A DNA stretch of 64,000 nt from Amygdalobacter indicium (GTDB taxonomy: Bacteria; Bacillota; Clostridia; Saccharofermentanales; Fastidiosipilaceae), in assembly GCF_029101545.1 (NCBI RefSeq), contig NZ_CP118866.1, positions 1,240,001-1,304,000 on the forward strand. The letters are read 5' to 3'. Position numbers and translations under genes: made by a program. The notes under the pieces are model-generated. The model was not told the DNA's origin, ran no database searches, and was given only the letters and a program-made list of their open reading frames with translations. Position 1 is the stretch's first letter. Every line of letters starts with the position of its first letter. Shown here one piece after another: positions 17,773 through 25,889 of the stretch.

Positions 17773-19146
17773 TTACAGAACATCGCTCAATAATTCTTTC
17801 GGACTCTTGTGCAGGATGAAATAACTTGCCAGCAGCAAAGAAATGACAATCACGACAATACTGCCGATAAGTACCGGTACAACATCCTGTGCGCCGATAT
17901 TTAAAGTTAAAGTTTGCAGAGTTTGATTGAAGCTGTCGCTTTCAGCTCCACCGCCCAAATTGCCGGCGGCCGCCGCCTGTAATAACTGTCTTTGGATACC
18001 GCGATTAACCTGCTGCAGAATAAATTTCTGCATATTGTCGCCGATACTCCACGCCACAGCGTAAGCTGCCGGAAGTGCGAAAGTCGCCAACAATAAAAGT
18101 TCCATGAAAAATTGGCCGACTATCTGCAATTTATTCATACCCAACGCCAATTTAATTGCCGCTTCCCGTTTCCGTGCCTGTAAGAAAATCAGCAGACAGA
18201 GGGAAAGAATAATCATCGCCAGACTGATACTCAAGATGCCCATATTACGGGAAATTTTATTAACGCCGTTAATAGAGGCCTGCAGCGCCGGGAAATTATC
18301 GGCACTCTTCAAAAGTTTATAAGCCCGCCAGTCGATGGATAATTTCTGCAAATTACTGAATACCTTATCCAAATCTTCTTCGCCGCGCACAAAAAAGGTG
18401 GCGTCCTGATATAAAGCGTTTTCCGGTGTATAACCGTACATAGCCGCCGCTGTTGTTAAATCCGTAATTATCTCATTGGCATAATAATTGGCGGCAAAAG
18501 TGACCGCACGCTTATTTTTTCCGCTGAAAAAGCCCTTGATTGTGACTTCGACTGTTTCTTCAGCCTTTTTTTCATTATCCGCATCATAAATATTGGAACG
18601 CAACTTGAATTTATCACCGATTTTCCAATTGTTTTTCTTGGCCAGCTCTTCGTGCACCAATACCTGATGCTTATCTGTCGGTTTAAGATGTTCGCCGGCT
18701 GTTAAAACATAAGTTTTGCCGACAAATTTCGTCTCTTTCTCCGAATCACCTACCCCGGTAACCATCAAGGCCTTTTCAAAATGTTCCTTCGTTTCTAAAG
18801 CTCGACCGCTTACCGGGTCAATATCAATGATTTCATTGTCGACCAGATCGCCGACGGCATTAATGCGCTTGGTTGAAGAAGCAACATATTCCGATTGTTC
18901 AATCTTGCTGATATCCTCACCTTTTATGTTGCCGGCACCTCTGGCTGTTCCCTGATTATAATAGCGATTAATTTGCAGCGAAAAACTGTTGGTAATGTTC
19001 TTAAAGTTGTTTCTGCCGGCAGCCTTAACGGCGCTGCGTAACGATAAACTCAGCAGGCTCAAGGTTGCCATAACCATAATAATAAGAGCAAGCAATAAAG
19101 ACTTGAATTTTTGTCTTGTAACGTAAGCAAAGGCATTTTTCCACAT
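17773..19146 (-). CDS. FtsX/MacB-type ABC transporter permease (second subunit)
   Basis: A 457-residue permease with one N-terminal transmembrane helix (about 15-35), a large extracytoplasmic MacB-like domain and three C-terminal helices within an FtsX domain (about 300-450, with LGMNKLQIVGQFFMELLLL). Such subunits move no substrate through a pore; they act in mechanotransmission, in antimicrobial-peptide resistance or in lipoprotein and peptide handling. It follows its ATPase by 11 bases and is paired with a homologous permease upstream, so the complex is probably a heterodimer. What it handles is unknown; the adjacent two-component system hints at envelope stress. Confidence 0.82.
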   Translation of the reverse strand: MWKNAFAYVTRQKFKSLLLALIIMVMATLSLLSLSLRSAVKAAGRNNFKNITNSFSLQINRYYNQGTARGAGNIKGEDISKIEQSEYVASSTKRINAVGDLVDNEIIDIDPVSGRALETKEHFEKALMVTGVGDSEKETKFVGKTYVLTAGEHLKPTDKHQVLVHEELAKKNNWKIGDKFKLRSNIYDADNEKKAEETVEVTIKGFFSGKNKRAVTFAANYYANEIITDLTTAAAMYGYTPENALYQDATFFVRGEEDLDKVFSNLQKLSIDWRAYKLLKSADNFPALQASINGVNKISRNMGILSISLAMIILSLCLLIFLQARKREAAIKLALGMNKLQIVGQFFMELLLLATFALPAAYAVAWSIGDNMQKFILQQVNRGIQRQLLQAAAAGNLGGGAESDSFNQTLQTLTLNIGAQDVVPVLIGSIVVIVISLLLASYFILHKSPKELLSDVL

Positions 19147-19157
19147 AAGCTTCTCCT

Positions 19158-19802
19158 TTAACGACTTTTATTGCTCAAATGCAAAGTATGATTTTTCAAT
19201 TCCCAAATTTCATCCGCCGAAGCTGCCACTTCTTTACTGTGCGTAACCACAATCACGCATTTCCCGTGTTTGTCGACCGCTTCCCGCAAGATGGCGATAA
19301 TGTCGGCGGCAGTCTTGGGGTCAAGATTACCTGTCGGTTCGTCAGCCAGAATAATCGGCGCTTCTGCCGCCAAAGCCCGGGCGATTGCCACTCTTTGCTG
19401 TTGACCGCCGGATAATTGCAGAACATTGCGGGTAATTTGCCCTTCATTCAAGCCTAAGCTCAGAAGCAAATCGGCCGATGCCTTTTTATTCACCAATCGG
19501 ACGTTCTCCAACGGCGTCAAATAATCAATCAAATTATAATTTTGGAAAATCAGACAAACCTGTTTTTTACGATGCTTGGCATAACCGTCCAAACTGATAT
19601 CCCGTTCATCAAATTTAATTTGCCCTTCATTCGGGCTGTCCAAACCGGCCATAAGTGACAGGAGAGTCGATTTACCTCCGCCTGATTGCCCGACAATGGC
19701 ATAAAACTTTCCCGCCTCGAAGCGACTGTTGACTTTTTGCAAAACCTGTTCTTTGCTGCCGCGATAACTGTAAGCGACATTTTCCAAACTCAATACACTC
19801 AT
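19158..19802 (-). CDS. ABC transporter ATPase, LolD/MacB type
   Basis: A 214-residue ATPase powering the two flanking FtsX permeases. Walker A is GQSGGGKST (residues 38-46), the signature is LSGGQQQRVAIARAL, and Walker B is ILADEPTGNLD. The EPTGNLD sequence is typical of the MacB/LolD/FtsE-type group, matching the permease type. Gaps of 13 and 11 bases to the neighbours indicate a single operon. Confidence 0.9.
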   Translation of the reverse strand: MSVLSLENVAYSYRGSKEQVLQKVNSRFEAGKFYAIVGQSGGGKSTLLSLMAGLDSPNEGQIKFDERDISLDGYAKHRKKQVCLIFQNYNLIDYLTPLENVRLVNKKASADLLLSLGLNEGQITRNVLQLSGGQQQRVAIARALAAEAPIILADEPTGNLDPKTAADIIAILREAVDKHGKCVIVVTHSKEVAASADEIWELKNHTLHLSNKSR

Positions 19803-19815
19803 ATTTCACTCCTCA

Positions 19816-21147
19816 TTAACTCATTTTTGCTAATATTTCTCTCGGTTTTCTCCGTAAAAAGATGCCCGCCCCGATAATTACGGCGCTAATAATGATGCCA
19901 ACCAGCAAACTGTAAGAAGCAAGCAGCGTCATAGGCTCGGGCCAACTGCCGACGGCAAAAGTCCACGCTCCGCCCGTGTCTGCCCGACTCATAAGATCGG
20001 CTGCCAGTTGTTTTTGCAACCAAGGTCCGCTAACTGCCGCCAACAAAATTGCCGGCAAGCTTAAATACAGCTGTTCCGTAATCAACTGCCGGATTATTCC
20101 TTTTCCGTCCCGCCCGACGGCCAACAGTATGCCTATTTCTCGGATGCGATTGCGTAAGCACACTAAAAGGATTAAAGCTGAAACACTTAAGGCGGCAATG
20201 ATTACACCCAAGGTTAAAAGTCGAACCAACGTTTGTAAGGTCCTGAAAGAATCTTGCGTATCATTGGCCTGTTTTATGACCGGCAAAACCTGATAAGCGG
20301 CAGCATCCTCGAGGTAATTGGCGTAATTTTCCTGTAGTTGCCGCAGGAAATTTTTATCTTTGCTCCAAAAATCAACCTGTTTTACAGCTTTAGCGCTTTC
20401 TGCCGGCTCTCCCCCGCCGTCCATGTTATAGGACGTAAAAACGGTATTCTCGCTCAAGTCCGACGAAAAGCCTTGAAAGTGTTCTTCTTTAACTCCGGCA
20501 AAAATGCCGACCAAGCGATACTTAACGGCAGCCTGCACCTCACCTTGCACCTTTCCCGGCGGCAAGTCGCTTTCTGCTTTTCCCTCCGAATTGGAAACGG
20601 TATTTTTTAATTTCCATTCGGACAAAGAAATAGTATCTCCGAGCTTCCACCCGTTCAGCTGTGCCAAAGACTCATGCACCATGATCTCGTTTCTATCCCG
20701 ACTTTGCAGATGTCGTCCGGCTGTTAACTTGAAACGGCCGCTTAAAAACTCGCTTCGGCGACTGCTGTCATCGACGGCATATACACCCAACAACTTATTA
20801 ACTTCCGCCTGATTATCCAATTGCACTGTCTGCTTGCCGGCAAAAACCTTGCCCGCACCTGTCGGCAACATTGCCTGACTTACAGCCAGCCGATTAATCA
20901 GCTCCAAGTTGAAATTTCGGCGTAACTCATTTAATGTCGCCTCGGAAAAGCGCCGCCCGTCCTTACGACTCAAAGAAGCCGAAGCTTCCGTCACCTGTTC
21001 AATTTGCCGCAGCATTTCGCCGATTGTCCGATTAACGGTCAAACAAGTATAAATTGCTGCCAGCGCTATACTTAACACGGCCAGCCACATACACGACTGC
21101 TGCTTGCGTCGCCAAATATATAAGGCTGCCTGTTGCCATATTTGCAT
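19816..21147 (-). CDS. FtsX/MacB-type ABC transporter permease (first subunit)
   Basis: A 443-residue permease with the same plan as the gene at 17773-19146: one N-terminal helix (about 20-40), an extracytoplasmic domain of about 270 residues and three C-terminal helices (LAVGRDGKGIIRQLITEQLYL precedes the second). It is the first gene of the permease-ATPase-permease unit, with a GGAGGA site before ATG 21147. The two permeases share short motifs such as TAGRHL/TAGEHL, MVHESLAQLNGWKLGD/LVHEELAKKNNWKIGD, so they arose by duplication. Substrate unknown. Confidence 0.8.
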   Translation of the reverse strand: MQIWQQAALYIWRRKQQSCMWLAVLSIALAAIYTCLTVNRTIGEMLRQIEQVTEASASLSRKDGRRFSEATLNELRRNFNLELINRLAVSQAMLPTGAGKVFAGKQTVQLDNQAEVNKLLGVYAVDDSSRRSEFLSGRFKLTAGRHLQSRDRNEIMVHESLAQLNGWKLGDTISLSEWKLKNTVSNSEGKAESDLPPGKVQGEVQAAVKYRLVGIFAGVKEEHFQGFSSDLSENTVFTSYNMDGGGEPAESAKAVKQVDFWSKDKNFLRQLQENYANYLEDAAAYQVLPVIKQANDTQDSFRTLQTLVRLLTLGVIIAALSVSALILLVCLRNRIREIGILLAVGRDGKGIIRQLITEQLYLSLPAILLAAVSGPWLQKQLAADLMSRADTGGAWTFAVGSWPEPMTLLASYSLLVGIIISAVIIGAGIFLRRKPREILAKMS

Positions 21148-21215
21148 GATTCAGTCCTCCAATTTCTTACCGGCAAAGCCAGTATATAACTGCGATATGA
21201 AACCTTGATGAAAAG

Positions 21216-21258
21216 CAAAAAAATACCGGCATCTCCGTCAACAGAAGAAATGCCGGCA
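21216..21258 (-). terminator. Terminator of the TetR-family gene
   Basis: Reading leftward, CCGGCAT and ATGCCGG form a stem followed by a TATTTTTTT run, about 65 bases after the regulator's stop codon and before the ABC operon. Confidence 0.7.
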
Positions 21259-21322
21259 AATAAAAGCGCCCCACGCACGCCTGCAGCTACTTGAGTAAAT
21301 CCGCACCTGCAAGACTTATACG

Positions 21323-21892
21323 TCAAATACGATCTATACCATTCAAAATAAAGTGCACCGTCTCATTGTAATGCTTTAAGAATATATCTCTCGACCACCC
21401 TTCCAAATAAAGCCGTTGAATTAAAGAGTGAAATACTGCCCCGATAAATTGCAGACGTTCATTCGTATAAATCAGCATCAACTGCTGCTCGGGGTTCTGC
21501 TTGCCCATATACTCCCGCCAGCGCATCTCCAACTGCAAGCTCCAATATAAATAACGATTGCGGAATAAATCGTAATTATTGGCAGAATAAAGCTCCGCCG
21601 CCAAGAAATCACCGTAATCATACATCGCCGCCTGCAAATCGACATGCCCGAGTTTGCAGAATTTCAGGAAATTCAGATGAATATTATGGAAGCGCCTTAA
21701 TAGAATATAGAAATAACTCTCTTCCAGGCTGTCGAAATACTGATAAAAGCTGCCCCTCGACAAGCCTACCAACTCAACAACATCCTTGACCGTCGCCTGC
21801 TCCAGCGTGTGCTTTTGAAACTCCTGCTCCAAAGCGCTGATGATTTTTTCCCGCTTGATATTGCTCAAATTAAAAAAAGTTTGTTTCGGCAC
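21323..21892 (-). CDS. TetR-family transcriptional regulator
   Basis: A 189-residue repressor-type protein. The N-terminal helix-turn-helix reads KREKIISALEQEF then TVKDVVELVGLSRGSFYQYFDSLEE (about residues 13-60), the classic TetR pattern. The C-terminal ligand-binding part is not recognisable. The start is GTG 21892, preceded by AAGGAG. It is codirectional with the ABC operon 175 bases downstream, with a terminator between them, so it may control that operon in trans. Ligand and target are unknown. Confidence 0.85.
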   Translation of the reverse strand: MPKQTFFNLSNIKREKIISALEQEFQKHTLEQATVKDVVELVGLSRGSFYQYFDSLEESYFYILLRRFHNIHLNFLKFCKLGHVDLQAAMYDYGDFLAAELYSANNYDLFRNRYLYWSLQLEMRWREYMGKQNPEQQLMLIYTNERLQFIGAVFHSLIQRLYLEGWSRDIFLKHYNETVHFILNGIDRI

Positions 21893-21962
21893 AAAATCCG
21901 CTCCTTTTCTTATCTTGATGTATTCACAATATTATTTTATAACAAAATTTCGATTTTTTCGG

Positions 21963-22385
21963 CTAATTCGGCGCTTTTCGCTGCAAATAGCGCTCCGCCA
22001 GCTGTAAAACGGCTCTGATCCCCGGAAATTCCAGGCGCTTATAAGCCGCATTATAAGGCAGCAACTCAATTTGGCTGATTTCCGCCGCCTGCGGTACCAA
22101 TTTCTGCTGACTGTATTCCGCTAAAAAATAGACTACCTGTTTTTTTATGTTGTTGTTATGCGGCAGCAGATATTCATCGACATAGCGAAATCCTTTGATG
22201 AATTCAGGTTCCAGACCTGTTTCTTCTTTGATTTCTCTGCCTGCTGTCATCAATTCCGTTTCTTCTCCCTCGACATGGCCCTTGGGGAAGCCGTGGTGGC
22301 CGTCAAGCTGGCGAACTATCACATAGTGGCGTTGACCGTTGATGAGCGTAAATACTACCGCTCCGCATGATTTTTCCTCCAACAT
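21963..22385 (-). CDS. Nudix hydrolase, Ap4A-type
   Basis: A 140-residue pyrophosphohydrolase. The complete Nudix box is present: Gly36, five residues, Glu42, seven residues, then REIKEETGL (50-58). The opening EEKSCGAVVF and GFPKGHVEGEE resemble diadenosine tetraphosphate hydrolases (bis(5'-nucleosyl)-tetraphosphatase), which are usually 135-150 residues long. It is followed after 70 bases by the TetR gene on the same strand. Confidence 0.82.
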   Translation of the reverse strand: MLEEKSCGAVVFTLINGQRHYVIVRQLDGHHGFPKGHVEGEETELMTAGREIKEETGLEPEFIKGFRYVDEYLLPHNNNIKKQVVYFLAEYSQQKLVPQAAEISQIELLPYNAAYKRLEFPGIRAVLQLAERYLQRKAPN

Positions 22386-22489
22386 TTTCTTTTCCCCTCT
22401 CGTTCGATTTAATTGATTATAGCATAAGATAATTGGATTTTTGTAACAATTAATTACAATTATATTATGCCGGTAACGGAGCGAATTTC

Positions 22490-22645
22490 AGATTGCGGCT
22501 TGCGGCTTGCGGAGGCGGGCTTGCGGAGGCGGAGGCGGGCTGAGGTGGACTGCATGCCGGGGCCGGGTGAGCTGAGTTGAATCAGGCCGGGCCGGGGTGC
22601 TTGCCCGGATCGAAGCGGGACTGCATGCCGGGTCGAAGCGTTAAA
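22490..22645. repeat. G-rich degenerate repeat tract
   Basis: A sharply GC-rich, G-biased plus strand made of short reiterated words such as GGCTTGCGG and GGCGGAGGCGGG. A 15-base direct repeat, GGACTGCATGCCGGG, occurs at 22547-22561 and 22618-22632. It codes for nothing recognisable and lies between the Nudix gene and the TnpB element. A weaker tract of similar character follows the dehydrogenase gene at 25142-25265. Confidence 0.6.
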
Positions 22646-22676
22646 TATGTAAATTCTGTAATATGGCGCGATGTTT

Positions 22677-22742
22677 TTGGCAAAATTAGTCCTATTATTA
22701 TAATTAATAGCTTATAATTTACTTATCGGATATTTTAGGAGG
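22677..22742 (+). promoter_or_regulatory. Orphan promoter and ribosome binding site left of the TnpB element
   Basis: TTGGCA (22677-22682) and a perfect TATAAT (22699-22704) are spaced by 16 bases, and AGGAGG follows at 22737-22742. No start codon lies within normal distance of this site. The signals may belong to the dehydrogenase gene now displaced to 24287 by the element. Confidence 0.5.
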
Positions 22743-22924
22743 CAACCTTAAGCAATCAAAACCATTGTTAATGGTGATTAAACACGTTAAAATATACTCA
22801 CAGAGGATATTGCCGTGAACACATCTAATATCACTAATTACAAAAAATGATAATCGTCAGATTGTTATTTATGCCGGAGTATCTACAAGAAACTTTCGTA
22901 AGTATAGAAAACAAATAGAAGGGG

Positions 22925-24094
22925 ATGAAAAAATTGCTAAAGAGCTTCAAAACGGAAATAAATCCGACAGTCGAGCAAAAAATCAAGATTAACAAGACTA
23001 TCGGCACTTGTAGATACGTTTACAACTTCTATCTTGATCATAACAAAGCTTTATACGATAAAGGCGAAAAGTTTATGACCGGCAAGAGCTTTAGCGTCTG
23101 GCTCAATAATGAGTACATTCCTAATAACCCTGAAAAAGTATGGATTAAAGAAGTGTATGCAAAAGCTGTAAAAAAGTCTATTGAAGATGGATATACTGCA
23201 TTTACAAGATTTTTTAAACATCAAAGTGCTTTTCCTAATTTCAAAAAGAAAGGTAAATCTGATGTAAAAATGTATTTCGTAAAGAACAATCCTAAAGATT
23301 GCAGCTGCGAGAGACATAGGTTGAACATCCCTACTTTAGGTTGGGTACGCATTAAAGAAAAAGGCTATATACCGACAACTAAAGACGGCTGGAAAATCAA
23401 AAGCGGTACAGTATCCATCAAAGCAGGCAGATATTATGTGTCGGCTCTTGTGGAAATTCCCGCCGCTAAGGCCGCTAAGATTGCTGATAATAGCAATGAC
23501 GGCATAGGAATTGACCTTGGATTGAAAGACTTGGCGATTGTTTCTAATGGTAAAACCTATAAAAACATCAACAAGTCGGCAAGAGTTAAAAAGTTAGAAA
23601 AGAAATTGCGCAGAGAACAAAGATGTCTCTCACGCAAGTATGAGAATTTAAAGAAAGGAGAGTCCACTCAAAAGAATATACAAAAGCAAAAGCTTAAAGT
23701 GCAAAGAGTTTATCATAAAATGGATAATATCCGTACTGACTATATCAACAAATCAATAGCCGAGATAGTGAAAGCCAAGCCGTCTTATATAACTATTGAA
23801 GATTTGAATGTATCAGGAATGATGAAGAACAGACATCTATCCAAAGCCGTTGCATCACAAAAGTTCTATGAATTTAGAACTAAGCTTAAAGCTAAGTGTG
23901 ATGAAAAGGGTATTGAATTAAGAGTCGTAGACAGATGGTATCCATCGTCCAAAACATGTCACTGCTGTGGAGCTGTCAAGAAAGATTTGAAGCTTTCAGA
24001 TAGAATATACCGTTGTGATTGTGGCTATGTCGAGGATAGGGATTTTAATGCTGCACTTAATTTAAGAGATGCTTTAACTTACGAGGTTGCATAA
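22925..24094 (+). CDS. tnpB: TnpB, RNA-guided endonuclease of IS200/IS605
   Basis: A 389-residue ancestor-type relative of Cas12. The RuvC catalytic residues are all in place: Asp197 in GIDLGLKD, Glu292 in TIEDLNVSG and Asp373 in DRDFNAALNL. The zinc finger is intact, with Cys345/Cys348 and Cys364/Cys366. The N-terminal TnpB helix-turn-helix-like part begins with KSFKTEINPTVEQ. The protein therefore looks catalytically competent. It cuts DNA at sites named by a guide RNA copied from the element's right end. A GGGG stretch touches the ATG; a TTG nine bases on would have better spacing. Base composition is more A-rich than its neighbours, fitting transfer. Confidence 0.9.
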   Translation: MKKLLKSFKTEINPTVEQKIKINKTIGTCRYVYNFYLDHNKALYDKGEKFMTGKSFSVWLNNEYIPNNPEKVWIKEVYAKAVKKSIEDGYTAFTRFFKHQSAFPNFKKKGKSDVKMYFVKNNPKDCSCERHRLNIPTLGWVRIKEKGYIPTTKDGWKIKSGTVSIKAGRYYVSALVEIPAAKAAKIADNSNDGIGIDLGLKDLAIVSNGKTYKNINKSARVKKLEKKLRREQRCLSRKYENLKKGESTQKNIQKQKLKVQRVYHKMDNIRTDYINKSIAEIVKAKPSYITIEDLNVSGMMKNRHLSKAVASQKFYEFRTKLKAKCDEKGIELRVVDRWYPSSKTCHCCGAVKKDLKLSDRIYRCDCGYVEDRDFNAALNLRDALTYEVA

Positions 24095-24246
24095 TGAAAG
24101 CAAACGTAAGTATGTACTGCGGGCTATCGCAGGAATTTACGACTGTGGAGTGTACATGAGCTTGTGAGTAGCGTATTGTTTACAATCGCCAAAGCATACA
24201 CGTTGAAGCAGTAAGAAGTATCCGCAAGGACTTCAATTTCTCGATG
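24095..24246 (+). ncRNA. Putative omega RNA (guide RNA scaffold) of TnpB
   Basis: The 150 bases after the tnpB stop are not coding and show structured elements, including GAAGT-ATCC-GCAA-GG-ACTTC at 24215-24234 with a GCAA tetraloop, followed by CAATTTCTCG. In this family the scaffold overlaps the 3' part of tnpB and ends at the element's right end, and the guide is the adjacent flanking DNA. The 5' limit and the exact guide start are not determined here. Confidence 0.5.
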
Positions 24247-24286
24247 TGTTTGAGTATATTTCAACACATTTTGAGTGGCAGGGCTT

Positions 24287-25141
24287 ATGCAAATAGCTTT
24301 TATCGGTACCGGTGTCATGGGACAAGGAATGGTACGTAATTTATTAAAGAATAATTTTTCGGTTGGCGTTTTCAACCGCACATATGCTAAGGCCAAGGTT
24401 TTGGAGGCAGACGGCGCTGTTGTCTACTCCAACTTATCCACCTGTATAGAAGATGCGGATGTAATTATCACGATGTTAGGGTATCCGATTGACGTCCAGA
24501 ATACTTATAAAAAAGTTATACCTTCAGCACGCAAAAATGCTTTATTAATCGATATGACCACTTCTTCTCCTATTTTGGCGCAAAATCTGGCAGTCCAAGC
24601 GGAAATGGCCGATTTGCGAATGCTGGATGCTCCTGTTTCCGGCGGCGATGTGGGGGCAAGGAACGGTAAATTGACAATCATGGTCGGCGGCAAGGAAAAA
24701 GATTACGAAAGCGCTTTACCGCTGTTTCAGGCTATGGGTGAAACTATTACTTACATCGGACAGGCCGGCAGCGGCCAACATTGTAAGATGGCTAATCAAA
24801 TTGCTATTGCCGGTGCTATTGCCGGTGTCATGGAATCTTTAGCTTATGTTAAGAAAAACAACTTGCCGTTGGAACCGGTGCTGAATGCTATTTCCGGCGG
24901 GTCGGCTGCTTCTTTCCAACTTGATTACTGTTCTAAAAAGATTATGGCGCAAAATTATGCGCCGGGCTTTTTCGTCAAGCATTTTATTAAGGATATGCAG
25001 ATTGCTCAAACCTGTGCTTTGAAGAATCAGTTGGTTTTGCCGATTTTGCAACAGGTTCTACGAGAATTTAAGACTTTGGCCAAGTTAGGTCTGAGTGATG
25101 AAGGGACTCAAGCTCTCTATAAATATTATATTGAATCCTGA
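24287..25141 (+). CDS. Beta-hydroxyacid dehydrogenase (3-hydroxyisobutyrate dehydrogenase family)
   Basis: An NAD(P)-dependent oxidoreductase of 284 residues. The Rossmann loop is GTGVMG (residues 7-12), the substrate-binding motif is DAPVSGG (114-120), and the catalytic Lys167 lies in GQHCKMANQ, all standard for the family. The substrate could be 3-hydroxyisobutyrate, tartronate semialdehyde, succinic semialdehyde or a related acid; the sequence does not decide. The ATG at 24287 has only a weak AGGG site, and the mobile element ends about 20 bases upstream. The gene therefore has probably lost its own promoter and leader. It converges on the fucose operon, which does not prove a shared pathway. 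Confidence 0.82.
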   Translation: MQIAFIGTGVMGQGMVRNLLKNNFSVGVFNRTYAKAKVLEADGAVVYSNLSTCIEDADVIITMLGYPIDVQNTYKKVIPSARKNALLIDMTTSSPILAQNLAVQAEMADLRMLDAPVSGGDVGARNGKLTIMVGGKEKDYESALPLFQAMGETITYIGQAGSGQHCKMANQIAIAGAIAGVMESLAYVKKNNLPLEPVLNAISGGSAASFQLDYCSKKIMAQNYAPGFFVKHFIKDMQIAQTCALKNQLVLPILQQVLREFKTLAKLGLSDEGTQALYKYYIES

Positions 25142-25358
25142 GTTCCAGGGATTTAATCGGCCGAAGGTTCGAAAGAGGGCGAGGTTTTGACGGATTTGCG
25201 GCGGCCGGGTCGAGGGTTCGAGGGTTCTAGAGTTCCGGGGGCTATTTGGGCTCTGGGGGCGCAAGCAGTGTCTTTAAGGTGACCGGAGCAGCTTGCTCTC
25301 GCAGCAATATGCTTTTTGCCCGGCAGCTTCTCTATCTGACAGCGTAAGCAGCAAAAAT
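25142..25358. other. Gene-free G-rich spacer
   Basis: The stretch after the dehydrogenase is purine-rich with reiterated GAGGGTTC and GTTCCGGGG words up to about 25265, then ordinary mixed sequence. I see no open frame, promoter or RNA that I can support before the terminator. Confidence 0.5.
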
Positions 25359-25413
25359 AAGCGGTCCTTATCCAGCTCCTACAAGGATAAAAGAGCTGTA
25401 AGGACCGCTTTTG
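25359..25413. terminator. Terminator of the fucose operon (usable from both sides)
   Basis: A 12-bp stem, AAGCGGTCCTTA with TAAGGACCGCTT, encloses a second stem AGCTC/GAGCT. A T run follows on the leftward strand, 30 bases after the fucU stop codon, and TTTTG on the other. Confidence 0.85.
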
Positions 25414-25442
25414 TGCGATTATGTCATGTCAAGGAAGGGTAT

Positions 25443-25877
25443 TCAAACTACACCTTTTTGTAAAAGTACATTGGCATACAAAGCTTTTTCCGAACTGGTA
25501 ATAATCAAATAGGCTTGCGCTGCTTCTTCATAAAACTTGAAACGCTCCAAAAATCCTACTACCTTTTCACCACGCTCATCAACTTTTTTCACTTCCGCCT
25601 TAACTACATCCCAAATAGGTGTAGGTGCATTATCGCCCGGCACTTTTGCCATTAAACTTACCGGTTGTTCTACATATTGATCAAGCGGCATAACCTGTAA
25701 TACTGCCTGTAATATTTCCTGAACACCATGTCCGTCTAAGCGGACAACATGAGCATTTTTACCTAACGATTCTGCCGGGAAATTGCCGTCAGCAATTACC
25801 AGACGATCTGAATGACCCATTTCACATAAGCGTTTTAACAAATCCGGACTTAAAATTGCCGGAATACCTTTTAACAT
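25443..25877 (-). CDS. fucU: L-fucose mutarotase, RbsD/FucU family
   Basis: Interconverts alpha- and beta-L-fucose so that imported sugar meets the isomerase in the right form. The 144-residue protein has the family start MLKGIP, LLKRLCEMGHSDRLVIADGNFPA (with the catalytic His) and the C-terminal YANVLLQKGV. The length matches FucU. It is the last gene of the fucose operon, 12 bases after the binding-protein gene, which favours fucose over ribose as substrate. Confidence 0.9.
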   Translation of the reverse strand: MLKGIPAILSPDLLKRLCEMGHSDRLVIADGNFPAESLGKNAHVVRLDGHGVQEILQAVLQVMPLDQYVEQPVSLMAKVPGDNAPTPIWDVVKAEVKKVDERGEKVVGFLERFKFYEEAAQAYLIITSSEKALYANVLLQKGVV

Positions 25878-25889
25878 ATTCCCATCTCC

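Larger units (their letters stand above)
22761..24269 (+). mobile_element. IS200/IS605-type element carrying only tnpB
   Basis: The left end shows a 6-bp hairpin, ACCATT-GTT-AATGGT (22761-22775), of the sort used by HUH transposases. A 12-base sequence AAAATATACTCA (22789-22800) is matched in inverted form, 11 of 12, by TGAGTATATTTC (24251-24262) inside a right-end hairpin ATGTGTT/AACACAT (24244-24269). Between them is one intact tnpB; there is no tnpA, so it would need a transposase from elsewhere. Exact borders are not defined by the sequence, because this family makes no target duplication. Confidence 0.65.

Noticed and set aside
25142..25265. Possible small RNA or gene in the G-rich spacer
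   Set aside because: No promoter, frame or stable fold was found that I could defend.
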